A program made the position numbers and the translations under genes. DNA of 64,000 nt from Clavulina sp. PMI_390 (taxonomy: Eukaryota > Basidiomycota > Agaricomycetes > Cantharellales > Hydnaceae). This document shows positions 12,266-26,620 of this stretch, one piece after another; positions within the stretch are counted from its first letter, which is position 1, and every line of letters starts with the position of its first letter. The notes beneath the pieces were generated by a model that ran no database searches, was not told where the DNA came from, and was given only the letters and a program-made list of their open reading frames with translations. Location: assembly GCA_015039315.1 (NCBI GenBank), contig WIDE01000009.1:434001-498000 (forward strand), in the 5' to 3' direction.

Positions 12266-12546
12266 TACCCTGTACTGGAAGCCTTCACGACAACGTTAAT
12301 GACCATCGCTCTGAATCGCACTCGTTCATTGATGATTTCTCGCTATTTGTCAGCAAGCTAAAGGCAAGGGAAGTGATTTGTGAGATGCTATGATGGTAGC
12401 AAGCGCATATGCATAGTGCGGCGGTGGAAAGGCAGGCATAAGTACATGTTGCCATCTTTTGTGAGGATGGTAGAGAGCGAAGATATTATGGACCAAGGAA
12501 GAACAGCAGAAAGGGTGTTTATGCCTAGTGAAAAACAAAAGTTAGC

Positions 12547-13210
12547 TTATAGGTTCAAAAGGCGAGCAATCGACGAGGAACGTACGGTCTCAGCGGTCTT
12601 GTTCGCTCGGGGAGGAATCTTGGACCGATCCTTGCGCTCCAGAATTGCCTTGCGGTCCTTGTCGAGCTTGATGGTGGTGATGACAACGTTGCTGGGGTGG
12701 AGGCCGATTTGGGAGGTGGAGCCGTTGGACTTGTCGCGCTGGACACGGTCAACGTGGATGATCCACTTCTTACGGTACACCTGGGTGATCTTGCCCTCTC
12801 GCCCCTTGTACTTGCCGCGAACGATCAGAACCTCGTCGTCCTTGCGCACGGGCAATGATCGGGTCTAATATAGCAATCGAATCGAGGTTTGGAGAGGTTT
12901 GGATACGAGAGGCAGATTGGAGCTAGCATGGAGAATTGGCTCACGTTGTATTTGGTGCGGAGATCTTTAGAGAGGGGAGCAGACATGAGCTTTCGGCGCT
13001 CAGAAGAAGGAGCGGAAAGGTGAGCCTTGCGGCCAGTGCTCCTGGAGCTCGAGACGGCTAGTGGAGAACAATCGAGCCCAATGTCAGTTCCAATTGCAGG
13101 GCTTTTATCGAGTGAAATAGCAGAAGTTCCAGAGAGATAATTCGACCAGCATTGTCGCTAGCTGGTATCAGATGCGCTCACAACGGCAGCATACCTTTTG
13201 AGAACTTCAT
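12547..13210 (-). CDS. RPL26: 60S ribosomal protein uL24 (L26)
   Basis: Minus-strand exons 13210..13195, 13057..12945, 12864..12547; 148 aa. The first exon is only 16 nt (MKFSK plus one base), typical of fungal RPL26. The protein continues [17 protein letters not shown], then [18 protein letters not shown], then a KOW-like segment with [18 protein letters not shown], all hallmark uL24/L26 sequence. The protein sits by the polypeptide exit tunnel of the large subunit. The long first intron (137 nt) is typical of ribosomal-protein genes. Its start is 97 nt from the divergent FRG1-like gene, so the two probably share a promoter. Confidence 0.95.
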
Positions 13211-13307
13211 CCTGTGTGTCGTCGCTGTTTGAGGCGGTCACAGAACTGCAAGTGTAACGGTCACTGTTTGGTCCGGGCGCCTTTCCTAATTCGGCCACCC
13301 CACCCCA
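13211..13307. promoter_or_regulatory. Short bidirectional promoter RPL26 / FRG1-like
   Basis: Only 97 nt separate the two divergent ATGs, so both core promoters and both 5' UTRs must lie here. The stretch includes a GTCACTGTTTGG segment and C-rich CCACCCCACCCC close to the FRG1-side ATG. No specific factor site is claimed. Confidence 0.5.
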
Positions 13308-14402
13308 ATGTCTGACAACAAACCCCGCAAAGGCAAGCTAGTACTCAAAGGTGATAAGCCCAAGAAGCGAAAGAGAAAAGACCGTGAAGATGACGAGGAG
13401 AGGGAAGACGACAGCGATCCCCAAGGTTTGTGTTAACGTTGCTCGCTGTTCTATCCATCCAACTCTTTCCTGACTCAACCGTCTTCTCCACTCAGCGTGG
13501 GTCCAACCTGAACAGCCGAATGAACTCCTCGGGCCCACTTTTATTGTGCATCCTGCCGAACCTCCCATCTGCATAGCTTATGACTCTACTCGCGACCGTC
13601 TCTCATTCCCCACCGTATCACCTCCCACTGAGGGAGCCTCAGGCTCAGGCTCCTCCTCAACTGCTCCTGCTCCCAGCTCTGTCTTGACTTCATTAGTTCC
13701 AACTGAAGTACAACATGTTTGGGTAATCACCCGCGTTGCTGGCTCTGAAACTATCAACCTCCGCTCTCCGTCGGGCAAGTTCCTCTCATGTGATGCGCAT
13801 GGACTCGTCAGTGCAGATCGAGAAGCTCGAGGTCCTCAAGAAGAATGGACCGCAGTTGTTCTCCCCGATATTGAACCCCCCATGGTTGCGTTCAAAAGCA
13901 TGTATGACAAGTACCTGGGCGTTGATGAAGTTGCAGGCGGTAATCTGGCCCTTCGTTGCGATACAGAGGAGGTTGGCTTTAGTGAACGCTTCTTTGTCCG
14001 AGTGCAAAGCCAATACAAGAAGAAGGTCCATGAAGAAGAGCGTCAGAAGAGGCTTGCAGCCAAAGAAGACGTGTATGGCAAAGTTGATGAAGCATCCCAC
14101 AAGTGCGTTCTCTCTTTATCCAGAACTAGTATCCTAAAGTTGCTGGTGCTGATACTATCTTTCTCGACTCATCTACCAGCTCCAAATTCCAACTGTGGGG
14201 TGCTGGTCGTCGTGTCACTTCGACGGAAGACACTCACGAGGTTTGTATATTCTGTTGCTGAATTCTGATTATAAATTTGCTCACTTCCACTTCCTGTCCT
14301 ATCTTATTTTCATTACAGCTCAAGAAGGCTAGGAAGGATGGTCGTCTTAATGAAGCATTACTTGAAAGACGTGCCAAACTGAAGAGCGACCGCTTCTGCT
14401 AG
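13308..14402 (+). CDS. FRG1-like protein (fascin-like beta-trefoil, RNA processing)
   Basis: Exons 13308..13425, 13496..14102, 14180..14240, 14319..14402; 289 aa. The N-terminus is a lysine/arginine-rich nuclear-signal-like stretch (KPKKRKRKDRED). It is followed by a beta-trefoil region typical of FRG1: SETINLRSPSGKFLSCD, then AFKSMYDKYLGVD, then SERFFVRVQ. The C-terminus is basic (LKKARKDGRLNEALLERRAKLKSDRFC). FRG1 proteins are nuclear/nucleolar and linked to pre-mRNA splicing and actin binding in animals; the fungal role is less known. A Ser/Pro-rich insert at about residues 70-95 is probably a disordered loop. Confidence 0.82.
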
Positions 14403-14639
14403 TATACATGCAGATACTATTCGTTATACCACCGCTACCACACAATAATTCGTTGTTCAATTGTCATTTGTAGCATTACTTCAATTATGCAGAATACACA
14501 TCCATAATCGGGAAACTCATGATGGGCTGGTGCATCGACGATCTGTCACCAAAAAGCATGAACTGCCGCGTGCGAATTGCGGGACCGAAGTTTCCGTCTC
14601 CTTCGAGTCGTCAACATCAACGAATAGCAACGTCGGTCT

Positions 14640-17429
<2,790 letters not shown>

Positions 17430-19861
17430 TTTTCTCTGCCGGATCTGCGCTTTGTGGGCGCTGCCCACGTCCGATCTACGCGAAGGAGCTAGAGATCGTC
17501 ATGTTTAGAGTTCGAGGCACACAATCGCATAGAATTTCAACGTCGTCATTTTGTTGTTGCTATGCTTATTAATGTCCTAGGTTTGACAGCTGCGGAGCTC
17601 TATAGTAGGTTATAGTGTGATAAACCAGATCTCGTACCTTGTCGCCAAAATCTCATACGTGGGGTTCGGCGGCTTGCAGATGAACGGTATCGAGCAGGGT
17701 CCTACTCAATGCGATGAGATGATGAAAAGCAGATTTGCGATCGCACGAGCGTTATTGAGGGGTGGGGGCTGGGGGAGTGTCTCCGGATAATGACCTCCAT
17801 GGACTTTCCATACAGGGCCCTATCGGATTGATCTCTCTTTCCTCGCTTCGTCGAGGATCCGGGCCCGGCGAGTCTCCGAGTTAATATACGCACAACAGAG
17901 GGTTTCTTCGTTTTCACAAGCTTAACTGTGGTCAAGGACCCAGCATAGGGGAAACGAAAAAGTAGTTTGATCGCATTATTCGCGAAATGCTGTTGCCGCA
18001 GTCAGGGTTTATGGAGGGTAACGACGTCATTACGCCTTGGGAGCAGAGCCCGCTCAAAGCGAGTTTTGCGGTTCCATACCAGAGGGGCCGGCGTATCCCC
18101 CGTATACGTCCCGCGTACTACTATTGGGAGGGATTTGCAGGTAAAGCTGCACGGAAAATCTGGAAAATCGACACTTCTTTCTTTCTTTGCTCACATAAAA
18201 TAGCAAGTCCTTTGTTAGCCGAGAATGTCTGGGTATGAATCATCTCAAAAAAAAAACCTCTCATCTGGGGGGGCACGAGGCACAGCGCCGGGGGATGGAA
18301 AATGCCAGTGGGAAAGGGCGCATCCAGTGCGAAATTCGTATGCCGTTAAGCGTGTGTGTATATTGTACCATATACCCCACTATAGCCTTGGGCGAATCAT
18401 CTCCATCGAAGAGAGAATGAAATGCTGGGACTCAATGCTTAGCTTTGCGTGCCAGGGGGCCAAGTGAAGACCGCTTTTTTGGGGAGAACACATGCAACGG
18501 TGCAGCGACAGAGAGCGTAATAGATGGAAATTCGGGCGGGTTCACGACAACACACCGGACGATCCGCGAAGGGGATAGAGAAGCTGCTTCATGCAGCGTG
18601 GAATAGCCCCTATTTTTTCTGCGCCCACCTCCCTCACAAGCCATGACTCGCGCAAGAGAACGACCTTATAGCGAAATGATCCAGAGGCTGACGTGAGCAT
18701 ATAATAGGCGTATTTGGGGTTCCTACCCCAGGCAACATTCGATGGCGAGATAGACTTTTGTGTAAATGAGAATCTCGACGGTCCCGCACCGGGGGCAATA
18801 ACGGGGGAACGTGAGTTTCAACACAGCATTAGCATACCTCGTGATAGTGCGAAACTTATGGGCCCAGAGCGCGAGAAAAGAAAATCCCGAGCAACATTAC
18901 AGAAGCAGCCAGCGTACTCAGTCCTTTCGCCCCATGAAGAAGCCGAATCGAGCATTCCTCTCGCCCCCAAGTATGAAAGGCGTCTTCTCTGGGATCAGCT
19001 GAATTCAGCAAGTGACAAGGGGGACATCTCACCCTGGGAGAGGATCGGTATTCCCCCTTCCCTCCCCCGGGCATTTAGCTATTTGATCCTGGATGCTGGG
19101 TGAGTAGGCGAGCGGGCGAGTAGCAGCAGTAGCAGAGCCTGTGGGATCGGTCGGGTTTCCAACCTAAACGTAAGAGAAAATCACAGAAAAACCACGTGGG
19201 CAAATGGAACCAGACGACGTGAAATCTGGATTCTCGAGGGACCCTTATCAAGGAGGGTGAATTGAGGACAAAGAGATCTGGTGGATACAATGGAGAGGGT
19301 GGAAGGGCGACAATTACAGAATCGTGGGTTGGGGGTCGGAGAGCCTCCTTGAAGAGGGAAAGATGGTAAAGAGGTAAACGGAGGGTTGGTCGGGCAGTAG
19401 AATATTGTGGAACATAAAGGGGGGGTTACACGAGAGGAGCACCACCACCACCCTCGGCAGGGACGTTAAGGCAAGCATGGGGCCAGCCGCGAGCACAGTG
19501 GGCACCTGAAAGCAGAAAAAAAGAAGGGAAGTCCGATGCCGACAATCGGTCTGATACCAAGAAAGTAGACAATAAGAAGCACAAAAAACTAGGGAAAGGA
19601 AAGCGGCCAACCCTCCAGATGAACACAGGAGACGGGCGTGATAATACAATAGAGGTTCGTGGGGAGAGAAGAGGGGGAGGGGAGGGGAGAGGGGAATAAG
19701 TTGGACGAGAGCCCGTCAATTGTACAGGATTGCAGAGCCCCCGTGAATGAGAGAGCTCAAGCAACGCATGTGGGGGATATATCGTGAGTGCGCGCTTGTT
19801 GAGTGGTAGGAGTACATGAATGCGCGGCAGAACAGAAACGGTTGTAGCCAGGCAGAAGGAT
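17430..19861. other. Gene-poor 2.4-kb region
   Basis: No domain-bearing reading frame was found. A 130-codon plus-strand ORF at 18714-19103 and several minus-strand ORFs at 19310-20072 lack recognisable motifs. From about 19100 to 19720 the plus strand is strongly purine-rich (GAGG and GGGGA runs), so the minus strand is pyrimidine-rich, as expected for 3'-flanking sequence of the minus-strand AT-hook gene. No tRNA A/B boxes or transposon termini recognised. Confidence 0.4.
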
Positions 19862-20586
19862 TTATGCGTTCGTAGAGGTGCCGGCGAGGGTGGACGGTGC
19901 GATTGATGTTGTCGCCGCTGCTGCTGCTGCTGCTGTAGCTGCTTGCTGCTGCGCGGCCTGCTCCTCGGGACGCACTTTCCGCGGACGCCCTCGTGGACGC
20001 TTCGGCATTGCAGCTTTGGCCGCCATCGCCGCTAGTTCCTCTGCAGTGCGAGGCTAGAAAGAGGGGAAGCAAGATCGGGAGTCATGAACATCGTCATCAT
20101 GTCCAAACGGCCAACCAATGACGGGACGCGTTTGTTGATCGAGTGACGACGGGACGACGAGACGGATGTTGTCGCGAGATATGAAACAGTGTGAACGAGC
20201 ATTGAGAGCATAGATCGAGCGCAGTTATTAGTAAAAATCGATCAAGGACAACCCGGAGATGAGGCGATAACCAACCCTGGGTGGACGCCCTCGCTTGCGC
20301 TTGGGAGGTGTCTCTCCTCCTGCAGCGGCAACTGTGGGAGTTACGGGATTCTTACGAGGACGACCGGGTCCACGTTTTGCGGGTGCTGCTAGAGCAAACG
20401 ACGGAGGGTCAGTCGAGGGTGGTCTCAAGTTTGTATGTTGTTGGAGAGAGATGATGTTCAACTTGACGTACTTGTTGAAGTGCCTTGTTCCGGAGCGAGC
20501 TCGTCGACGGTCGAGTCGGGGCCATTGTCAGCATCGACCTTTCGCTTCTTGGCCGAGGACGGCGAGTCTTGAGGGGCGGACGACAT
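19862..20586 (-). CDS. HMGA-like protein with three AT-hooks
   Basis: Minus-strand exons 20586..20472, 20388..20276, 20053..19862; 139 aa. A basic nuclear-signal-like KKRKV lies at 13-17. Three AT-hook cores follow: KRGPGRPRK (43-51), KRKRGRPPR (68-76) and KRPRGRPRK (94-102), each placing GRP in the minor groove of AT-rich DNA. The remainder is low-complexity: an Ala/Gln tail encoded partly by a (CTG)6 run on the plus strand (19918..19935). The layout is that of HMGI/Y architectural chromatin factors. The exon boundaries fall between the hooks, so each of exons 2 and 3 carries whole hooks. The partner genes are unknown. Confidence 0.82.
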
Positions 20587-21270
20587 TGGTGGGGCCCTGA
20601 CGAGGGGGCAGAGGAGGGGGGAGTAAATGCACGCAAATGGGGGGATTTGGCCAGAAGCGGTCCGTATTTAAACAGCCGGGAAATGGGCCCTTTGTTGTTG
20701 AAGTGTGCAGAAGGCAAGGGGCAATGAGAGATGCAAAGGGGCGTGTGCAGAGTGTTGAATATATAATTTTAGAGTATTTTTGGGCTTGGAAGATGGGCGG
20801 GGAGGTGGGAGGTCAAGGTGGTGGTGGTGGGCGTGACAGAGTGGCCGGCGGGCAGGGTCGACGTCAATCTAGCCTCGTTCTCCTTTGCCCAGATCATCGC
20901 GCATGGCAAACGAATAGTGCGACAATTCTCCACGACTGCGCCCCACCTGATCCCAATTTTCTAATCATTTTCATTGCAGCTCATTTATACAGCCCAAGCC
21001 ACCGATTTGTATCCTTTTCCTATCAAACCTGCCCTACTTGCCATACTGAGTAAGTGAGGGCAGAAACGTCGTGCAGTACAATCGACGATATAATACAAAT
21101 ACAAAAAATAATATATGGCATGTATATATATCTATTGGCCAACAAGTGACGTGGACATCGCCACTCGGAATAAGCGCCGGCCCGTCTGGCCACAGCAGCA
21201 TCGTCCACCGTCGGGAACCCACACAACCGGTCCTTCTCCTGCTACCATCAGCGCGCGTCGTCGTCGAGCC
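20587..21270. promoter_or_regulatory. Divergent intergenic region, AT-hook gene / YOS9
   Basis: 684 nt between divergent ATGs. The part next to YOS9 contains AT-rich segments (21075-21135, atatatatct-type sequence). The middle has GT/GG-rich runs (ggtggtggtggtgggcg near 20818). Presumed promoters of both genes; no specific site claimed. Confidence 0.4.
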
Positions 21271-23976
21271 ATGCGCGCAGCTGCATTTCGCCTAGTGCTC
21301 TCTCTCGTCACCCTCGCCAACGCTCATGATCTCTACTTTCCTTCGATTCCCGAAGACCCATTCGCATTTCCCAAGTATCGACTCTCCTTCTTGAATGGCT
21401 TCTCCCTAGACAATTCTACTGCAAAGCGCTGGCTCGCTGAAGGCCTCCCTGGCGGCGAGGCTGAATTCCTGGGCAAAGATCCAACGACTGCAAGCTCCGC
21501 TTCGGCAACATCCCACCAGTCGATTGACCCTGTCGTGGCACACGACCACGCTGCCGCTCCGAGTGGTGACGACGCTGTCGCGTTTCCAAATGCTGTATGT
21601 TTCGTAATGATGGGCTTTATATATATCACGCCGGACCTTCCCCCCTTCTAAATCAGCCATGCAATTATTAATTCTTTTGTGCAGCCGAAGCCTTCAGATA
21701 TTTCTCTCCAGTTGATGAGAATAGGACCTCAATCTTCATACCTATGCCTAATACCTCCTCCTCCACCACCACCGCCTGCATCCGAGGAATCAATAGATGA
21801 CCGGGCAACCATCTCTGCTGCTCGTTCTCCAGCCTCCAGCTGGGAATTGTTGCAACCCATGTCCCAAGGTTGTCTATATGTAAGTGTTCTCTCTATTCGC
21901 GAGGCAATATTCATCATATTGCACGGCAATACTAAAACCACACCTCTAAATTCTTCGATCATATTGGTTGAAATATTCACAAGTATACGCTGGGCTGGTT
22001 CACCTATTCGTACTGCCACAACAAATATGTCAAGCAATTTCGCGAGGCACCACATGCACACCCGCATCCACCTGGTCCGTCCCCTCGCCAACTTCCCCCC
22101 TGACGCGCTGATGACCGAGATCCTCATGTGTCGTTTGTCTTGGCCTTGCTCTCTCTCTATTGATTCTATTATCCCCATCCAGGAGGTCGGATCCCTGTCG
22201 AAGACCCCGAGGTACGCTTTCGCCCGATTGAACCTTCTTACTCGGGAGCTCAGTGAGCTTGCACTAGTGGGAAAGTTACTATCTCGGTATTGCGCCCAGC
22301 CCAGAGACCGCCGGTTCAGAGGTAGCACCTCTAGAGCAAGTAGCGGCAGCTCACAAGCTCGAATTAGCTCGAGGGGCCGGTCAACGGTACCTAGTTCAGC
22401 GATGGGATGATGGGACAGTTTGCGATAAGACAAATCAGCCTCGCAAAATTGAAGTTCAGGCAAGTCGATCAACTCACTTTTTCCCTTTCCACGTTTATAC
22501 GTTGTCCCCCCTTTTTTTCTCGTCTTCGGGTATGACCATTTCGGGGTCTTTGAGATCTCTCCCCCACCCCAAATGTTGCTTCCCGGCGAACAACTCTCAA
22601 TATATTGTGAATCCTGTGCTAACTCGATGTGATTCTCCCTTAATTATCGCATCAATTCACGTCCTGTTCTATTGTGTCGATCAGTTTCATTGTTCAATGA
22701 CAACACCAGGTCAGTTGTTCACGTTCAATTCCCAGGAGTCTCTGTGCAATGAGCTGAAAAAGAAATCTTTACCCCTCTCTGCATGTCTCAACAACCCACA
22801 TGCACGCAAACCTTCTGATTTGGAATTCCGTCACGGCCAATTTGTGGGCGGTAACCCACTCACTTATTCCCCCCTTTTCGCTCTTCCCCGGATCTTACGT
22901 TTTCTTGGCCCCCCAATTCGCATTTTTGCCGATTTCTCAACACGCTTTGCAACGGGCGAATGTTGAACCTTTCTTTTTACGACATCGGTGACGCTTGCTG
23001 AATCCCCCGCGTTGGCCCCTCCGCTAATTACCATGGCACGTCATCATCGTCCCTTCCCCACATCCCAACTTTGGGAAATGAACCGCCGCGGGCGTCAACC
23101 GCCTCAATTCCCGTCAACCCCCCAGACAAGATCCTCCTGATCAAGGAGACATCCGTGTGCAGTTACGTTCTCGTCATTCACACCCCTCGCCTTTGCGGCG
23201 AGCCTGGCTTCAAATCAGAGCGGGCATCACAAGACGAGAGCGTACTGCGTTGCCGTGAGGTGGTTTCGGACGAAGCTTTTGCCGCAGAGCAAGCCAGGAG
23301 GATTGCAGGTTCTACCACGTCTTCTTCCCCAAATTCCAAAAACTCCCACTCCAACGCCAACAACCACGCCGCCAAGCCTGGGCCACTATACATTGAGTCT
23401 ATGCGCCCCTACCGCTCGTCGTCCACTGGCCAACGCCCGCGTGCAGTGGCTGCTCCGCCGCAACCAGCGAAAGCTCCCGCTGCGGGAGCAAACGACGCTG
23501 GTGGGGGCGGGCCCAAAATAGGCAAGCCCAAGAATCGCGACTCTGCGGAAATCATTCGCGATGCGATCAAGGCACTGCTTTCGCGTGGCAGCGGCGAAGA
23601 GACGCCAGAGACGCAGCAGGGCAATGCTAACAATGATGATAATATTGTTGATGGCGATTCGATTGAGGTGAGCCTGGAGGAGCATTCGATGGAGGAGATT
23701 GCCGAAATGATGGGCAAACCGCTCGAGGATTTCATCGCTGTGAAGAGCGAGGATGGGACGACAACATATTTGCTGGTGGATAGCATGGACGAGGGCGAGG
23801 ATATGGATCAATTTGCTCAGCTGCTGGAAAAGGTCAATGCTGCGAGCAAAGCACCTGAGAATCGACTGGATGCTATCCGGAGACGCCTGTGGGACTCTGT
23901 CTCGCAGAAGCAAACGGGGGCGGCGGACGACTCAAGTGACGACGATGACCTACCGGCGACTCATGACGAGTTGTGA
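21271..23976 (+). CDS. YOS9: Yos9/OS-9 ER-associated degradation lectin, HDEL-terminated
   Basis: Exons 21271..21594, 21685..21879, 21984..22074, 22183..22211, 22268..22459, 22685..22709, 23126..23976; 568 aa. It recognises trimmed N-glycans on misfolded ER proteins and delivers them to the HRD ubiquitin ligase. Seen: a signal peptide (about 1-20, AFRLVLSLVTLANA), FAFPKYRLSFLNG, the mannose-6-phosphate-receptor-homology lectin domain from about residue 155 (SWELLQPMSQGCLY, then GWFTYSYCHN, then RYLVQRWDDGTVCDKT, then VLVIHTPRLCGEPGF), and the ER-retrieval signal HDEL at the extreme C-terminus. The intron after residue 303 (22460..22684) has a GC donor (CAG|GCAAGT). Exon 6 is 25 nt, and the next intron is 416 nt. 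The model gains support from lectin motifs on both sides of each junction. Confidence 0.9.
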
Positions 23977-24232
23977 GGCGTGTCCTGCGCGCGATATTGT
24001 AACACGATGTATTTTACTCTTCGCATTCACCGAGATATTCAATCGTTTCTTTGCGGAGAAGGTTCTAGGATGTTAAGGGCAAAGCCACTGGACGAATATC
24101 ATTAGAACAGGGAGTGAACATGGCTACACAACGTGATGATCTATGTAAGCAAATTTCCAGAGATGAACATGATTGTGAGAGTGCAAAAAAAGCAGAGGCT
24201 GCATGACAGATTGGCGCGAGACAAGGGCAAAA

Positions 24233-26620
24233 CTACTGAAGAATCCTAAAGGTACCATTCGAGTGAATGAGCGCTTTTCGTCCACTGTCAACCCACTGGT
24301 TGGCGGAAATGCCTTGCGATGTCGCCGGATTTTGCAAAACGGGTTGGCCAATACTTGGACCGCGGTAGAAAAGCTATGAACACAGGAAAAAAACCAATCA
24401 GTTGAGAAACAACTAATTCAAAGAAGCAGGCAGGGATCGTCGAGTAAATTTTCATGCTGCTGCTGCGCACCTTGCCCAGTGGATCCTTTGCGATGCCATC
24501 GATATCTGATTCCTTCTCTCCGGTGATTTTCACCTCAATATTTGCACCTGGCGCGCCAACATGGGCGACTTCCTCTTCGGGCCGAGACGGGTGGAAGTGC
24601 TGGAGGTCGAAGGGGTGCGAAGCGAATAGAGCCGCGGTCGAGATTGGCTCAATGTGCGCGTTGATCAATGGAACAGAGAGCGCCAGCCTTGAGGTAGGGA
24701 ATGTCTTCTCGTCGCATGGAGCTGCAAGAGGAATAGCGAAATGTGATCATCAGAAAAACAGATGGCGGCTAATCCATTTATGGTATCACGAACCACCAGC
24801 CACGACCACAGCCTTCAGCCATGGGTCAGTTTTGGAATAACCGAATGATGACCTCCTTGCATCTGCTAATCCACCATATTCGTCCCAAATAGTAGTGTTG
24901 GAGATCGTCCCTCCTGCGAGCTCGTTCTCTTTGCGAGCCCATGCAAGACCGCCCAGAATAGTCGATTTGTTATGTGCGGTGATCGTGTTAGTGATGGATT
25001 CCAAGTGACTCGGAGTACTATCATAACGCATGTAGTCGTAAGGCAAGCGGGATCGGAGTGAAAGCGGATACGACTGACATGAACAAATGGGTAGGTTGAC
25101 CAAGGTTCTCAGACGCCGCTGCTCGAACGATTTCGCCTAGATTTTGAGGGGTGGGGTCTAATAGGAGCAGGTGATGAGTGAAAAAAAAAAAATTCGGAAA
25201 ACTGCTCTTTGGCCGTCCCGACTAACTTTGCATGTTCTTCACGATTGACGTCGAGTCGAGTGTCGCGAAATTACATCCTAAAGTTATCAAGATGAGGGAA
25301 CTTGCTTCATGGTTAAATAATCGAAATATTTACCCTCGAAGACGGCAGTATAGGCGATGGCCCTTCCAAAAGCGGACGCAAGTGGGAAGGCAGACAGGAT
25401 TGTAGAAGATGGAGCAAGCGGCGTCGTCAAGGTGAAGAATGACCGGATGGAGGTAGGGCCAGCAGTGAGATTCTACAGATCGAGCACTCAGTACTGTTGG
25501 TCAGAAGAATATATGAAAATGAGGCATACCTCATGGGTGAGACGAACACCAACTGGAACCTGGAACAGATTGTTGTAAACGGATGAGCTGCAGTAGTAAG
25601 TGACACGGTCTTACCCCATCAACTTCATCATAGAATGAAGTGGTCATATGCCTATCGGGCTCTACAGAATACACGTCAAGTCAGACCGCACAGCGAAGAA
25701 GCGAGGCACAACATACTGCGTTCGACGGTTGTGGGCTCATCGACCTCTTTTCCAACCGCTTCGAGTTCCTCAAAGGCCATGACATTGAATCCAGTGTTGC
25801 GGCTCGCTTCAGCTTTTTGGGAGGCGCCAGGTCCTACAATGACGATGGGGAAGTGGTTTCCGAGCTCGGCAACTTGTTCCAGGATCATCTCGAGGAGCGC
25901 TACATCAGTAAAGATGACATCTGCCGGATGATTTTGTTCTAAGATAGGGGAGAGAAGACTGAGGCGAGTCGGAGCGATGGATGCGGCGCCAATGGAAGCA
26001 AGAGCAAGGTCTATCAACAGCCACTCTGTACGTACGGAAAGAAGATGTCAGCACTCGGAGAGAAAGATTAGAAGGTGTATAAACTTACCGAAACTATCAT
26101 CAAGAAGAATGATTCCAGTGGATTTCTCGGGCACGAGGCCGACGGAGCGAATTAATCCATTTGCCAAAGACTGGATGCGCTTTTTGAGTACCGTGTTTGT
26201 AATCTAGACCGAAAATACAGGTTGAATAACGGGACACCACAATAGAGAGATGTGTATAGCTCACTTTGGTGCCCCAGAGAGAGCGTTCATGGATCATATC
26301 AGGCTGGATAGTATCAGTCGCCACAAGGATGTCCTTGCGCGGCCGGGCCGGAAGCTATGTCGACGTAATGAGCTTTACGAAAGACATATGCTGATGTTTT
26401 TACGAACTGGAGCACCATGACCAACACCGTAGTTTCTGTACGTAGAAGTTTCGAGGGGTTGTCTGACTTTAGCAATATCGGACTGTCTCCCCAGCAGAAT
26501 GGGGTGTGCCAAGGGGACCGGCTGGATGTACGAGCGGAAGGTGTACAGCAGGATTATGACAGAGAGAAGCAGGAAAGTAGTCGAGTCATAGTTCCAGAGC
26601 GCACTCGTGTCAAATGCCAT
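24233..26620 (-). CDS. AMP-binding (acyl-CoA-synthetase-like) membrane protein, degenerate
   Basis: Twelve minus-strand exons: 26620..26408, 26354..26265, 26203..26089, 26025..25717, 25661..25615, 25559..25530, 25472..25334, 25277..25227, 25157..25079, 25017..24797, 24721..24471, 24373..24233; 561 aa. One N-terminal membrane helix (about 13-30, TTFLLLSVIILLYTFRS). The fold follows acyl-CoA synthetases (ALASIGAASIAPTRLSLLSP, LTHENLTAG, then LFYRGPSIGQPV). However, the ATP/AMP P-loop, normally rich in Ser/Thr/Gly and ending PKG, reads FYDEVDGVPVG. The Y-G-x-T-E motif is not recognisable, and the chain stops before the C-terminal domain that carries the catalytic Lys. Inference: a non-catalytic relative or one with altered chemistry, probably ER-bound. 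It converges on YOS9 (256 nt apart). Confidence 0.72.

Noticed and set aside
17500..17530. GTTCGAGGC, resembling a tRNA B box
   Set aside because: No A box or acceptor-stem pairing found at the right distance.
18714..19103. 130-codon plus-strand ORF in the gene-poor region
   Set aside because: No recognisable motif, no plausible adjoining exons, and composition like its surroundings; kept only as a mention in the intergenic entry.
21729..22472. 247-codon minus-strand ORF
   Set aside because: Lies antisense to YOS9 exons and introns; the plus strand carries conserved lectin-domain motifs, and the antisense protein shows no domain.
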